Below are positions 20,852 through 27,337 of a DNA stretch of 36,282 nucleotides, piece after piece. How positions within the stretch are numbered: the first letter of the stretch is position 1; each line of letters starts with the position of its first letter. The notes beneath the pieces were generated by a model that was not told the origin of the DNA, ran no database searches, and worked only from the letters and a program-made list of their open reading frames with translations. Source of the stretch: a virus; the IMG/VR virus record IMGVR_UViG_3300049005_000019, positions 1 to 36,282 of that record; one strand, given 5' to 3'. A program made the position numbers and the translations under genes.

Positions 20852-21079
20852 ATGACCACCTCCCCGATCACCCTTCCGGCGCACCGGAACCGCATCCTGA
20901 CGCGGAAGCAGGAGCGGAAGATGCTGGCGGCGGCGCTCCGTCGTCGCGACCGTGCCCGCTTCATCAACGACGTCACCTACCGGTACCGTCACGCGATGAC
21001 GATTCTCGCCGCCACCGGAGCGGTCTCCGCAGGCGCCGTCGCCGGCCACGTCCTCCTCACCGTCGCCGGGGTGCGGTGA
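20852..21079 (+). CDS. Small membrane protein with basic N-terminus
   Basis: A 75-residue protein. The first 48 residues are very basic (HRNRILTRKQERKMLAAALR), and residues 49-72 form one hydrophobic span (AMTILAATGAVSAGAVAGHVLL). GAAGGA lies upstream of the ATG. First gene of the operon with the nuclease. Unknown. Confidence 0.68.
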   Translation: MTTSPITLPAHRNRILTRKQERKMLAAALRRRDRARFINDVTYRYRHAMTILAATGAVSAGAVAGHVLLTVAGVR

Positions 21080-21306
21080 TGAAGATCATCAAGGGCTTCC
21101 GCATCCCCGAGCCCTCTGAGCGAGCCATCCGGTGGCCCAGCATCGGCGGAGACGACCCGAGGATCGCCGTGTGGATGAAGAATCCCGCTGCCTGGTCGGT
21201 GAACGGGTTCGATCGAGCTTGGGGCGACCCCTTCGAGCTGATCAGCCACTTCGGCAACGACTGGTTTGCCGTCAGCCTCGACGCCGTTCCCGAGCCCCCG
21301 AAGTGA
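21079..21306 (+). CDS. Small hypothetical protein
   Basis: A 75-residue protein (MKIIKGFRIPEPSERAIRWP) rich in Trp and Pro with a compact alpha/beta look (RIAVWMKNPAAWSVNGF, FAVSLDAVPEPPK). ATG overlaps the previous stop; a GTG one codon earlier is possible. Unknown. Confidence 0.65.
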   Translation: MKIIKGFRIPEPSERAIRWPSIGGDDPRIAVWMKNPAAWSVNGFDRAWGDPFELISHFGNDWFAVSLDAVPEPPK

Positions 21307-21452
21307 CCGGCCTCGAGGTCATCGGCTGGGCGGGCATTGCTGCCGCCTCGATCGTGATCGTGTCGGTGGGCGCTGCGTTCGCCCGCATCTTCTGGCAGGC
21401 AGCCGACTCCAAGTCTGGCTCCTCCGTCGTCTTCAAGGGGAAAAACTCGTGA
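21303..21452 (+). CDS. Small single-span membrane protein
   Basis: A 49-residue protein with one hydrophobic helix (GWAGIAAASIVIVSVGAAF, about 8-26) and a hydrophilic Ser/Lys tail. GTGA overlaps on both sides. Unknown. Confidence 0.62.
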   Translation: MTGLEVIGWAGIAAASIVIVSVGAAFARIFWQAADSKSGSSVVFKGKNS

Positions 21453-22942
21453 ACAAGAAGGCCAAGAAGGCTAAGAAGGTAGGTAAGAAGGCCGCGAAGG
21501 CGGGCACCTTTACCCCTTCCCCGGCGTCTGGGATCACCGCCCCGGCCGAAGCCGCCGAGACGCTGCTGCCGCTGGATCGAGACGCGAACCTTCGGAAGAT
21601 CGATAGCCACGGCTACCCCGTGTTCGCACCTGACGGGGTGACACCGTACCCGACGGGTGAGGCGATGGCACGTCAGATGAAGCAGGGCGCCGAGGTGGCT
21701 CGCCAGTGGGCGCACCGGGCGAAGCAGGACTACCACCTGGAGCCTCCGGCCCAGGTGGACACCGAGCCGGAGCAGTCGGAGGCGACGTCGGGGAAGGATG
21801 TTCCTCCGGCTGCTCCTGAAGGTGATGGAGTGGACAAGCTGATGATCTTCGCTCGACGCCTCGCGTTGACCGAAGGTCCGGCTCCGCTCGTGAACAAAAA
21901 CACCTTCATCGAGAGTTTGATCGAACAGGGACCGGTGATTGCAGCCCAGCTCGACAAGCCTCAGTTCGACGGCATCGGCCTGGAGCCTGCCGCCGACCCA
22001 GTGCTTCAGAACGGGAACGGCCAGGCGATGATCCACTACCTGGACCCGGTGACGGGTCAGGAGAAGGTGAAGGGCTACACCCGCGTTACCACCTACATCG
22101 ACGGCCTCGACGACAAAACGGTCCTCACGAAGTGGAAGATGCGCACCCTGCTCGAAGGGGCAGCAATCGAGGAGGACATCGAGCAGCCCTATGAAGACAA
22201 GTCGATCGCCAAGGCAACCCGTGCCGTCAAGCGTCTCGACGCAGCCTTGGCCGACATCGACCAGCGGGAGAAGGTGGACGGGGAGCTTCTGGAGCTCCGC
22301 CGGCAGGAGCTGTTGAAGGAGCACCGCGACCTGCTGGAGGGCATCGCCGACGACCTGATGGAGCTGGGCGGGGCGCACGAGAAGGCGATCAAGGGCACGA
22401 ACCTGCACCGCCTCACCGAACTGGTCGACAACGGCCACCCACTGCCGGCGGACACGAACGCCTCCGACCGCCGTGACGTGGAGGCCTACTCGGCGAAGAT
22501 GGCCGAACTGGGTCTCGAGGTGCTCTGGACCGAGAGGCGGGTAGTCCTGGACGACATCCAGGTCTCCGGGACGATGGACCGCGCCTATCTCTACAAGCCG
22601 AAGGACGGCAAACGCCGCATCCGAGTGGTCGGCGACCTGAAGACCGGCTCCGTCTCCTGGGGCTTCGGAAAGATCGGTCAGCAGTTGCGGATCTACGCCC
22701 AACGCCTTGGCTACGACTGGACGAAGCCGCTGGAGCGCGAACCGCTTCGCCTGTCGAAAGCCGTAGGCCTGCTGATCCACCTCCCGCAGGGCGAGGGCGT
22801 CTGCAACGTTTACGAGGTCGACCTGGAGCTGGCCGGCCAGGGCGTCGACCTGTCCCGGCAGGTCCGGGAGTGGCGCAACACGCAGAAGCGACTCTACGAC
22901 TTGAAGTCTCCGCTGACTGGGCCCGAAGAAGCGAAGGCGTGA
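21449..22942 (+). CDS. Cas4/RecB-like PD-(D/E)XK nuclease
   Basis: A 497-residue protein. The first 20 residues are a poly-lysine tail (MNKKAKKAKKVGKKAAKAG), followed by about 200 residues of unclear fold. The C-terminal nuclease domain has SGTMDRAYL (373-381, D377), VVGDLKTG with D396 and K398, and QQLRIYAQ (about 414), the motifs II, III and QxxxY of Cas4/RecB-family exonucleases. It probably processes DNA ends for recombination or replication. AAGGGG lies 8 nt before the GTG. Its partner may be the ssDNA-binding-like protein at 23702. Confidence 0.82.
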   Translation: MNKKAKKAKKVGKKAAKAGTFTPSPASGITAPAEAAETLLPLDRDANLRKIDSHGYPVFAPDGVTPYPTGEAMARQMKQGAEVARQWAHRAKQDYHLEPPAQVDTEPEQSEATSGKDVPPAAPEGDGVDKLMIFARRLALTEGPAPLVNKNTFIESLIEQGPVIAAQLDKPQFDGIGLEPAADPVLQNGNGQAMIHYLDPVTGQEKVKGYTRVTTYIDGLDDKTVLTKWKMRTLLEGAAIEEDIEQPYEDKSIAKATRAVKRLDAALADIDQREKVDGELLELRRQELLKEHRDLLEGIADDLMELGGAHEKAIKGTNLHRLTELVDNGHPLPADTNASDRRDVEAYSAKMAELGLEVLWTERRVVLDDIQVSGTMDRAYLYKPKDGKRRIRVVGDLKTGSVSWGFGKIGQQLRIYAQRLGYDWTKPLEREPLRLSKAVGLLIHLPQGEGVCNVYEVDLELAGQGVDLSRQVREWRNTQKRLYDLKSPLTGPEEAKA

Positions 22943-23154
22943 GCACAGTCTGTCACGCTGGCGTAACCCGTGAAGGTGAGTACGTCGACTGCGGCAAGCC
23001 TGCGGTGGGCTTCTACCTCGACATCACGAGCGAGGAGGAGGGCTGGTCTCCTTACCCCGTCTGCGTGTTCCATCTCCAGAAGGATGGAGCGGTAGCGATC
23101 GACGACCCCGAGTACAAGAAGTCGTTGGACTCGTATCGCCAGGTCTGGGAATGA
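22939..23154 (+). CDS. Small zinc-finger-like protein
   Basis: A 71-residue protein (MSTVCHAGVTREGEYVDCGK). Cys5, Cys18 and VCVFH near residues 45-49 form a C...C...CxxH arrangement common in small actinophage proteins. GTGA overlap with the nuclease. Unknown role. Confidence 0.66.
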   Translation: MSTVCHAGVTREGEYVDCGKPAVGFYLDITSEEEGWSPYPVCVFHLQKDGAVAIDDPEYKKSLDSYRQVWE

Positions 23155-23207
23155 GTGCCAATGGGCTGGGAGACTGCCTCCGACCTCCCCTCGACGCTAC
23201 GGAGTAG
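23151..23207 (+). CDS. Possible 18-codon coupling ORF
   Basis: ATG overlaps the previous TGA and the frame (MSANGLGDCLRPPLDATE) ends at TAG 2 nt before the next ATG, with CGGAG inside its last codons serving the next gene. It could be a translated linker that couples expression, or chance. Confidence 0.25.
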   Translation: MSANGLGDCLRPPLDATE

Positions 23208-23209
23208 CC

Positions 23210-23647
23210 ATGCCTCTGACCACGAACGATGTCCGCGCGATCCTTCAGGATGCGATCATTCAGGGGAAGATGGCGCCGGACGACGATGTCGCCGCCGCCC
23301 TCGCCACCACCCTGTCGGCGGCGATCACCCCGAACCTGAACCTGATCGTCGGCACCCAGACGGGTCTCATCCCGATCAGCTCGGTGGCCGCCCCGGTCAT
23401 GTCGATCGTGGAGGCCCTGACGGTGCGGGATGCGGTCAGCCACGTCATCGCGGACGAGTTCTCCGGCAACCTGGAGCTGGAGATCACAGCCGCCTCCGAG
23501 GCTCTGCTGAAGACCGGCTACGTGGATGTGCCGAAGGTCCTGGCCCTGGCCCGTGAGGACGACCAGACGACTGCTACGCCGGCACCGTCGACCGGCAGTC
23601 ATGCGGTGTCGGTGGCCCCTGATAGCCTCTCCTCGTTGGCTAGTTGA
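23210..23647 (+). CDS. Hypothetical helical protein
   Basis: A 145-residue protein (MPLTTNDVRAILQDAIIQGK) with alternating helices and a hydrophobic middle (NLNLIVGTQTGLIPISSV), ending in a Thr/Pro/Ser-rich tail. CGGAG lies upstream of the ATG. Its stop codon TGA lies inside the operator palindrome at 23643, so the gene and the next promoter are fused. Unknown. Confidence 0.7.
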   Translation: MPLTTNDVRAILQDAIIQGKMAPDDDVAAALATTLSAAITPNLNLIVGTQTGLIPISSVAAPVMSIVEALTVRDAVSHVIADEFSGNLELEITAASEALLKTGYVDVPKVLALAREDDQTTATPAPSTGSHAVSVAPDSLSSLAS

Positions 23648-23672
23648 CTCACAACTAGAACGCATGTAGGTT
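23643..23672 (+). promoter_or_regulatory. Promoter with operator variant overlapping a stop codon
   Basis: GTTGACTCACAAC (23643-23655) lies within the longer inverted repeat CTAGTTG...CAACTAG (23640-23646/23652-23658). TTGACT (23644-23649) and TAGGTT (23667-23672) are spaced 17 bp. The start would be near 23679, a short leader before the GTG at 23702. Confidence 0.68.
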
Positions 23673-23701
23673 TCGAGTACCGAGCGAAAGGAGCCACCCT
23701 C

Positions 23702-24187
23702 GTGGCGAAGAACACGGCCGCCGAGCCGGACAGTACGACCAAGGTGAAGAAGCCGAAGAAGGACAAGGTGAAGGAGCCGACCAGCACCGCATCGAGCGGG
23801 GAGTACAACCTGGGCGGCCCCGCATCGGGTGGGAACTTCGTCCCCAAGGAGCACGTCGACGAGCTGCTGCTGATCACCCCGCACGAGATCCGCGAGGTGT
23901 CCACCACCTACGGCGACTCCGAAGCCGTCGAGGCGGACATCATCATCCTGAACGCGAAGTCGCCGGCTGACTCAGAGGAGATCACCGGCGGCCTCATCTT
24001 CGGGAAGGTGGTCATCGGTCAGCTCCGTCAGGCGGTGCAGAACCGGTCCCGCGTCGTCGGCACCCTCATCGAGGACACCGCGAGCCAGAAGAAGGGCCAG
24101 TCGGCCCCGTACCGCCTCACCGCCCCGACCGACGCCGACATCAACGTGGCGAAGGCCTACCTCGACGCGCTCAACCCGCTGCGATGA
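23702..24187 (+). CDS. Putative ssDNA-binding (OB-fold-like) protein
   Basis: A 161-residue protein. The N-terminal 40 residues are Lys/Asp/Thr-rich and probably disordered. The core runs from LLITPHEIREVSTTYGDSEAV through beta strands (ADIIILNAK, LIFGKVVIG) to SAPYRLTAPTDADINVAKAYL, a pattern I associate with small phage single-strand-binding proteins that accompany Cas4-like nucleases. The assignment rests on pattern and context only. It has its own promoter, and GAAAGGAG lies 10 nt before the GTG, suggesting high expression. Confidence 0.55.
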   Translation: MAKNTAAEPDSTTKVKKPKKDKVKEPTSTASSGEYNLGGPASGGNFVPKEHVDELLLITPHEIREVSTTYGDSEAVEADIIILNAKSPADSEEITGGLIFGKVVIGQLRQAVQNRSRVVGTLIEDTASQKKGQSAPYRLTAPTDADINVAKAYLDALNPLR

Positions 24188-24369
24188 GCGACGCACGCGA
24201 AGTCGAGGTCGTCGTTTCGGCTGACGTGAAGAACATGGACAACCGTGTCGTCATCACCGGCCTGGGACGAGCCGAAGCGGTCGGGTTCGCCGAAGAGGTG
24301 CTGGCCAGCCTGCCCGACTCGCAGTGGGGTAAGTACGCCGAAGCGGTTCGGGCAGAACTCACCCCGTAG
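24184..24369 (+). CDS. Small hypothetical protein
   Basis: A 61-residue alpha/beta protein (MSDAREVEVVVSADVKNMDN) with a helix (AEAVGFAEEVLASLP). ATGA overlap with the preceding gene. The stop is followed at once by a chain of three hairpins. Unknown. Confidence 0.66.
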   Translation: MSDAREVEVVVSADVKNMDNRVVITGLGRAEAVGFAEEVLASLPDSQWGKYAEAVRAELTP

Positions 24370-24372
24370 ACC

Positions 24373-24472
24373 GGCGAGAAGATTCCGAACTTCTCGCCTG
24401 AGTGAGATGCCCGAACGCTCTCACTCAGCGGCCCCGTCCCCCGACCTTCCGTGGTCCAGGGGCCGGGGCCGC
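24373..24472 (+). other. Three back-to-back hairpins in an intergenic region
   Basis: Hairpin 1: GGCGAGAAG (24373-24381) with CTTCTCGCC (24390-24398), 9 bp. Hairpin 2: CTGAGTGAGA (24398-24407) with TCTCACTCAG (24419-24428), 10 bp. Hairpin 3: GCGGCCCC (24428-24435) with GGGGCCGC (24465-24472), 8 bp, plus an inner GACC/GGTC. They share border bases and fill exactly 100 nt of the 129-nt gap. Hairpin 3 could terminate transcription, but the array looks more like a folded RNA. Confidence 0.6.
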
Positions 24473-24498
24473 TCCCATTCTCACAGACAAGGAACACC

Positions 24499-24684
24499 AT
24501 GGACAAAATGATTTCCAGGGCAATGCTGGAACGAGCCCTGGCGAACGCGAAAGCGTCCGTTGACTTTGAGGCCCGGTTTCTGACCGACCTCCGCGAGCAG
24601 ATGGACGAACATCGGGCCAAGCTCGATATGTACAGGAGTGATGTGAAGAGCTTGGGCAAGGCCGTTCACGAGGCAGAGGACTGA
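24499..24684 (+). CDS. Coiled-coil mini-protein
   Basis: A 61-residue, almost entirely helical protein (MDKMISRAMLERALANAKAS...MDEHRAKLDMYRSDVKSLGK) with heptad-like spacing. AAGGAA lies just before the ATG. Longer upstream frames run through the hairpin array and are not used. Unknown. Confidence 0.66.
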   Translation: MDKMISRAMLERALANAKASVDFEARFLTDLREQMDEHRAKLDMYRSDVKSLGKAVHEAED

Positions 24685-24947
24685 TGGACATCTCAATCGA
24701 GGCGATTGAGGCCGAGCTGGGCGTCGCCCAGGCGAACGCCGGCCGACCGCTAGAGGCAGCCGCCCTGGCCCGCGCCCAGATCATCGCCACCCTGCTGGCG
24801 GGAGGCCTCGGGAAGCCCGAGCCCGAGTTGCACACGTGGGTCGACGGGCAGACCGGAGAGCAGTACACCAGCGCGCTCGGACCCGCGAACGAACCTGACC
24901 AGGAGGACGACTTCTTCGCCGAGGAGCGGAAGGCGAAGAAGAAGTGA
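24684..24947 (+). CDS. Hypothetical protein
   Basis: An 87-residue protein (MDISIEAIEAELGVAQANAG), helical in the first half, with an acidic stretch then a basic end (DQEDDFFAEERKAKKK). TGATG coupling upstream. Unknown. Confidence 0.68.
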   Translation: MDISIEAIEAELGVAQANAGRPLEAAALARAQIIATLLAGGLGKPEPELHTWVDGQTGEQYTSALGPANEPDQEDDFFAEERKAKKK

Positions 24948-25057
24948 CAGTCTGCTCGCAGTGCCGACACGACGTCGACTACCACTTCCCCGACGTCGGC
25001 TGCATGGTCGACCTAGACGAGGGTGTCGTCTGCGACTGCCCGGTGGGCTTCGAATGA
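24944..25057 (+). CDS. Cysteine-rich mini-protein
   Basis: A 37-residue protein (MTVCSQCRHDVDYHFPDVGC) with C4-x2-C7, C20 and VCDCP (C31, C33): enough Cys for one zinc knuckle. GTGA and ATGA overlaps link it to its neighbours. One of several such mini-proteins in this genome. Confidence 0.6.
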   Translation: MTVCSQCRHDVDYHFPDVGCMVDLDEGVVCDCPVGFE

Positions 25058-25239
25058 GCTACGACACTCCGGAGAAACGACGAGCGTACGAAACCGTCTA
25101 CCGGGCACGGAAGCGGGAGGAGCGTCAACTCGAGATCGAACGGAACGGCCTCCCCTGCCCCACCTGCGCCAAGCGTCGCGGCAGCGAGGAGACGCTGAGG
25201 GTCCACCGACTGATCGCCCATCCGGAGGTGAAGCCGTGA
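25054..25239 (+). CDS. C2H2-like zinc-finger mini-protein
   Basis: A 61-residue protein with a basic helical N-terminus (RRAYETVYRARKREERQLEI) and a C2H2-like finger CPTC (35-38) followed by VHRLIAH (50-56). Likely binds nucleic acid. Overlaps on both sides. Confidence 0.66.
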   Translation: MSYDTPEKRRAYETVYRARKREERQLEIERNGLPCPTCAKRRGSEETLRVHRLIAHPEVKP

Positions 25240-25385
25240 CGGTGGCTGAGTTGATGGAGAAGCTGTCCCTCTTGGACGGGGACATTTTGGTCCAGGTGAC
25301 GAGTCAATACGGCGAAGGATGCAGTCTCGATTACTGCGACCTCACCGCCCCGTACGGCTGGACGACGATCTTGGAGGGCGAATGA
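25236..25385 (+). CDS. Small hypothetical protein
   Basis: A 49-residue protein (MTVAELMEKLSLLDGDILVQ) resembling short phage proteins with a helix then beta strands around DGDILVQV and LDYCDLT. Overlaps on both sides. Unknown. Confidence 0.62.
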   Translation: MTVAELMEKLSLLDGDILVQVTSQYGEGCSLDYCDLTAPYGWTTILEGE

Positions 25386-25489
25386 GCAGGCCGAACAATC
25401 CCCCGACCGTCGGGCCCGATCCGGCTTTATGGCTGGACGAAGAGGGCAACATCCGAACCATGAGTGGGCAGATCGTCGGGCACGTCTGA
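25382..25489 (+). CDS. Mini-protein
   Basis: A 35-residue protein (MSRPNNPPTVGPDPALWLDE), Pro-rich at the start and ending GQIVGHV. ATG overlaps the preceding TGA, and the next gene's GTG is 1 nt after its TGA. Coupling is the main support. Confidence 0.5.
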   Translation: MSRPNNPPTVGPDPALWLDEEGNIRTMSGQIVGHV

Positions 25490-25490
25490 C

Positions 25491-26336
25491 GTGACCAAAC
25501 CCCGTCCCTGCCGTGTCGAGGGGTGCTCCCTACCGAAGGAGCGCCCCTCGCATTCGTGTACCTGGCATCGGCTGATGCGAGAGCCGATCGAGCTCCAGGT
25601 GGCGGCTGCTCGAGCACGTGAAGCCGCCGTGCCTGAGGATGCCCGCCTGCCCCGCCTGGACAAGTCGGCGTGGGCACCGGGGACCCGCTGGTGCGCCTCC
25701 TGCCAGTCGATGCCGCCCAGCTTCTACTTCCCTGCCGGCGGCTCCCAGTGCCGCGCCTGCTCGTCGGCCCGGGCCCACGCGGCGTCGATCAAGCGGGACT
25801 TCGACCTCAGCGCCGAGGAGTACGACGCCCTCCTGCTCCTCCAGGACGGACGGTGCGCCGTGTGCAGGGGGAAGCCGATCAGTCAGCGACTCGCGGTCGA
25901 TCACGATCACCAGACGGGGAAGGTGCTCGGCCTCCTTTGCTCGAAGTGCAACAGGGAGGCGAAGGGCGCTCTTCATGATTCGCTAAACTTGGCTCGGAAT
26001 CTGGTGCACTACATGGAGCACCCACCCATGACGGGTGAATGGACAATCCCGAAGCCGCCTGAGACTCCTGTCCAGAAGCGTCGAATAGACCGGGCCGAAT
26101 TGGACCCCACGTACCTGATGTTCGACCATGAGGTGGAGGTTCGAGCGTTGCCCGAGGTGCTGGAAGGCGTCGCCCGACGAATGACGCTCGACGAGCTGGT
26201 CCTCTCGGGAGGTAAGTCTGATCCGGACTCGGGGACGTATTGGCTCGCCTATCGGAAAGCGTCGGATGAGCAGCCGCCGTGGGAGACGACGGAAGCCCCT
26301 CGCATGGACGACGAGGGGCTTCCTGTACCGAGGTGA
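25491..26336 (+). CDS. Endonuclease VII/HNH-type nuclease with N-terminal Cys clusters
   Basis: A 281-residue protein. Two Cys-rich clusters come first: CRVEGC...HSCTWH (7-26) and WCASC...QCRAC (68-90). The nuclease follows: RCAVC (121-125), AVDHDHQTGKVLGLLC (135-150) and CSKCN (150-154), the zinc-bound beta-beta-alpha metal fold of T4 endonuclease VII, which cuts branched DNA. The C-terminal 100 residues are of unknown fold. It would resolve recombination junctions before packaging. The frame opens further upstream (25464), but the GTG at 25491 directly follows the previous stop. Its 3' end contains a terminator stem. Confidence 0.82.
   Translation: MTKPRPCRVEGCSLPKERPSHSCTWHRLMREPIELQVAAARAREAAVPEDARLPRLDKSAWAPGTRWCASCQSMPPSFYFPAGGSQCRACSSARAHAASIKRDFDLSAEEYDALLLLQDGRCAVCRGKPISQRLAVDHDHQTGKVLGLLCSKCNREAKGALHDSLNLARNLVHYMEHPPMTGEWTIPKPPETPVQKRRIDRAELDPTYLMFDHEVEVRALPEVLEGVARRMTLDELVLSGGKSDPDSGTYWLAYRKASDEQPPWETTEAPRMDDEGLPVPR
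26291..26323. terminator. Bidirectional terminator inside the 3' end of the HNH gene
   Basis: A perfect 12-bp stem: GGAAGCCCCTCG (26291-26302), 9-nt loop, CGAGGGGCTTCC (26312-26323). It lies in the last codons of the plus-strand nuclease gene and downstream of the minus-strand tail operon, separating convergent transcripts. Confidence 0.72.
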
Positions 26337-26373
26337 CTGGCCGCCGAGCTAGTCGACGGTCAGCCTACCAGCC

Positions 26374-26712
26374 CTACCTGACGGCCGGCAGATCCTCATC
26401 TTCGTAGTCGTCGTCGTCGAGGTCGGCAACACTCGACTGCGGATCCATGTAGATCGACCCATCTGGCGCCTCGTCGTCCTCCACCCCGGTGAAGTCGAGG
26501 CCCGGTTCGGAGGTGATCTCATCGAGGTTGCCGCCGAGGGCGAGCACCTTCTGTTCGAGGTCGGCGATCGTCCTGTCCTGCTTGTCGATCCTGAGCTTCA
26601 TGTCGTGAGGACAGTTCAGCTTGTGGCCGTCCTTCGCGATCTGGATGTTGGGGTAGACGGTCGAGCAGGCAGGGCATCGGGCCCAAGCCTTCTTCGGTGC
26701 CTCATCGGTCAC
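26374..26712 (-). CDS. Zinc-ribbon/coiled-coil/acidic-tail protein
   Basis: A 112-residue protein, last of the tail operon. The N-terminal zinc motif is CPAC (13-16) with CPHD (34-37) nearby. A coiled coil follows (LRIDKQDRTIADLEQKVLAL, 40-59) and then a very acidic tail (DLDDDDYEDEDL). AAGGAGG lies about 9 nt before the GTG. Unknown; perhaps an assembly chaperone or late regulator. Confidence 0.68.
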   Translation of the reverse strand: MTDEAPKKAWARCPACSTVYPNIQIAKDGHKLNCPHDMKLRIDKQDRTIADLEQKVLALGGNLDEITSEPGLDFTGVEDDEAPDGSIYMDPQSSVADLDDDDYEDEDLPAVR

Positions 26713-26714
26713 GG

Positions 26715-27077
26715 TCAGTGCCTCCTTGTCGGCGGGTCAACTCGGTCGAGCCGTTCATGGACGTCTTTGCTGTCCACCCCTTGACGGAGGGAGACGGTCT
26801 CGATGTTGTCTTTCAACATATCGACCTTCTGCACCAGGGTGAGGGATTGGAAGGCATCCGGCTTCGCATCCGGTTCGGCCGGCGTGGAGTGGCGGGCTCG
26901 TCGGAACAGGCGTCGGACCAGGCCAGGCTTGACGATCCCGCCGATCATTTTCTTCACCTGGGAGATGTTGCGCAGTGCTGCCCCGGTGAGGATGGCGGCG
27001 ACGATGTTGACGGCGCCTTCCAGGATCCGGAGTACCTCCTGGCCGGAAGCGGTGGCGAGGAAGTCGAAGAACGTCAA
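26715..27077 (-). CDS. Membrane-associated small tail-region protein
   Basis: A 120-residue protein (MTFFDFLATASGQEVLRILE) with a hydrophobic segment at about 17-36 (LEGAVNIVAAILTGAAL), a basic patch (VRRLFRRARH) and a coiled-coil C-terminus (LTLVQKVDMLKDNIETVSL). The TTG start overlaps the previous TGA. It could be a second holin-like or membrane protein, but the main lysis pair is elsewhere. Confidence 0.6.
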   Translation of the reverse strand: MTFFDFLATASGQEVLRILEGAVNIVAAILTGAALRNISQVKKMIGGIVKPGLVRRLFRRARHSTPAEPDAKPDAFQSLTLVQKVDMLKDNIETVSLRQGVDSKDVHERLDRVDPPTRRH

Positions 27078-27337
27078 TTGATCGCACCGAGGACGATCCA
27101 GGACGTCGACGACCCGACAGGCAGCACGATCACCCGATCCCCGACGGTGGCGCTATAGGTCGATAGGCAGGGGTAGAGCTTGCCCCCGGTGACGGTTTCC
27201 CCGTCGAAGAGGAGCTTGCACACCCCGCCAACCACGGACTGCACGATCCCGATCTTCGTCACCCGAGCGTCGGCCGGCGGGGGACTGTAGTCGGAGAACG
27301 CGTTCAGCAGCTCGGTCGCGTCGTCGCGTGCGCTCAT
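27074..27337 (-). CDS. Baseplate OB-fold-like protein
   Basis: An 87-residue, beta-rich protein. The sequence KIGIVQSVVGGVCKLLFDGE, a Tyr/Ser/Thr-rich middle and VGDRVIVLPVGSSTSWIVLG match the small OB-barrel seen in tail hub and spike proteins. It follows the hub-like gene. ATG overlaps that gene's stop (TGATG). Function inferred from fold pattern and position. Confidence 0.6.
   Translation of the reverse strand: MSARDDATELLNAFSDYSPPPADARVTKIGIVQSVVGGVCKLLFDGETVTGGKLYPCLSTYSATVGDRVIVLPVGSSTSWIVLGAIN

Noticed and set aside
21272-22780. 502-codon minus-strand frame opposite the Cas4-like nuclease
   Set aside because: Shadow frame; the plus-strand product has nuclease motifs and operon overlaps.
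21449-22942. CRISPR adaptation protein Cas4
   Set aside because: The Cas4-like nuclease motifs are shared with phage exonucleases; there are no Cas1/Cas2 genes or repeats nearby.
26349-26364. CTAGTCGACGGTCAGC as another operator copy
   Set aside because: It resembles the GTTGAC palindrome but differs at several key positions, and it lies between convergent genes where no promoter is needed.
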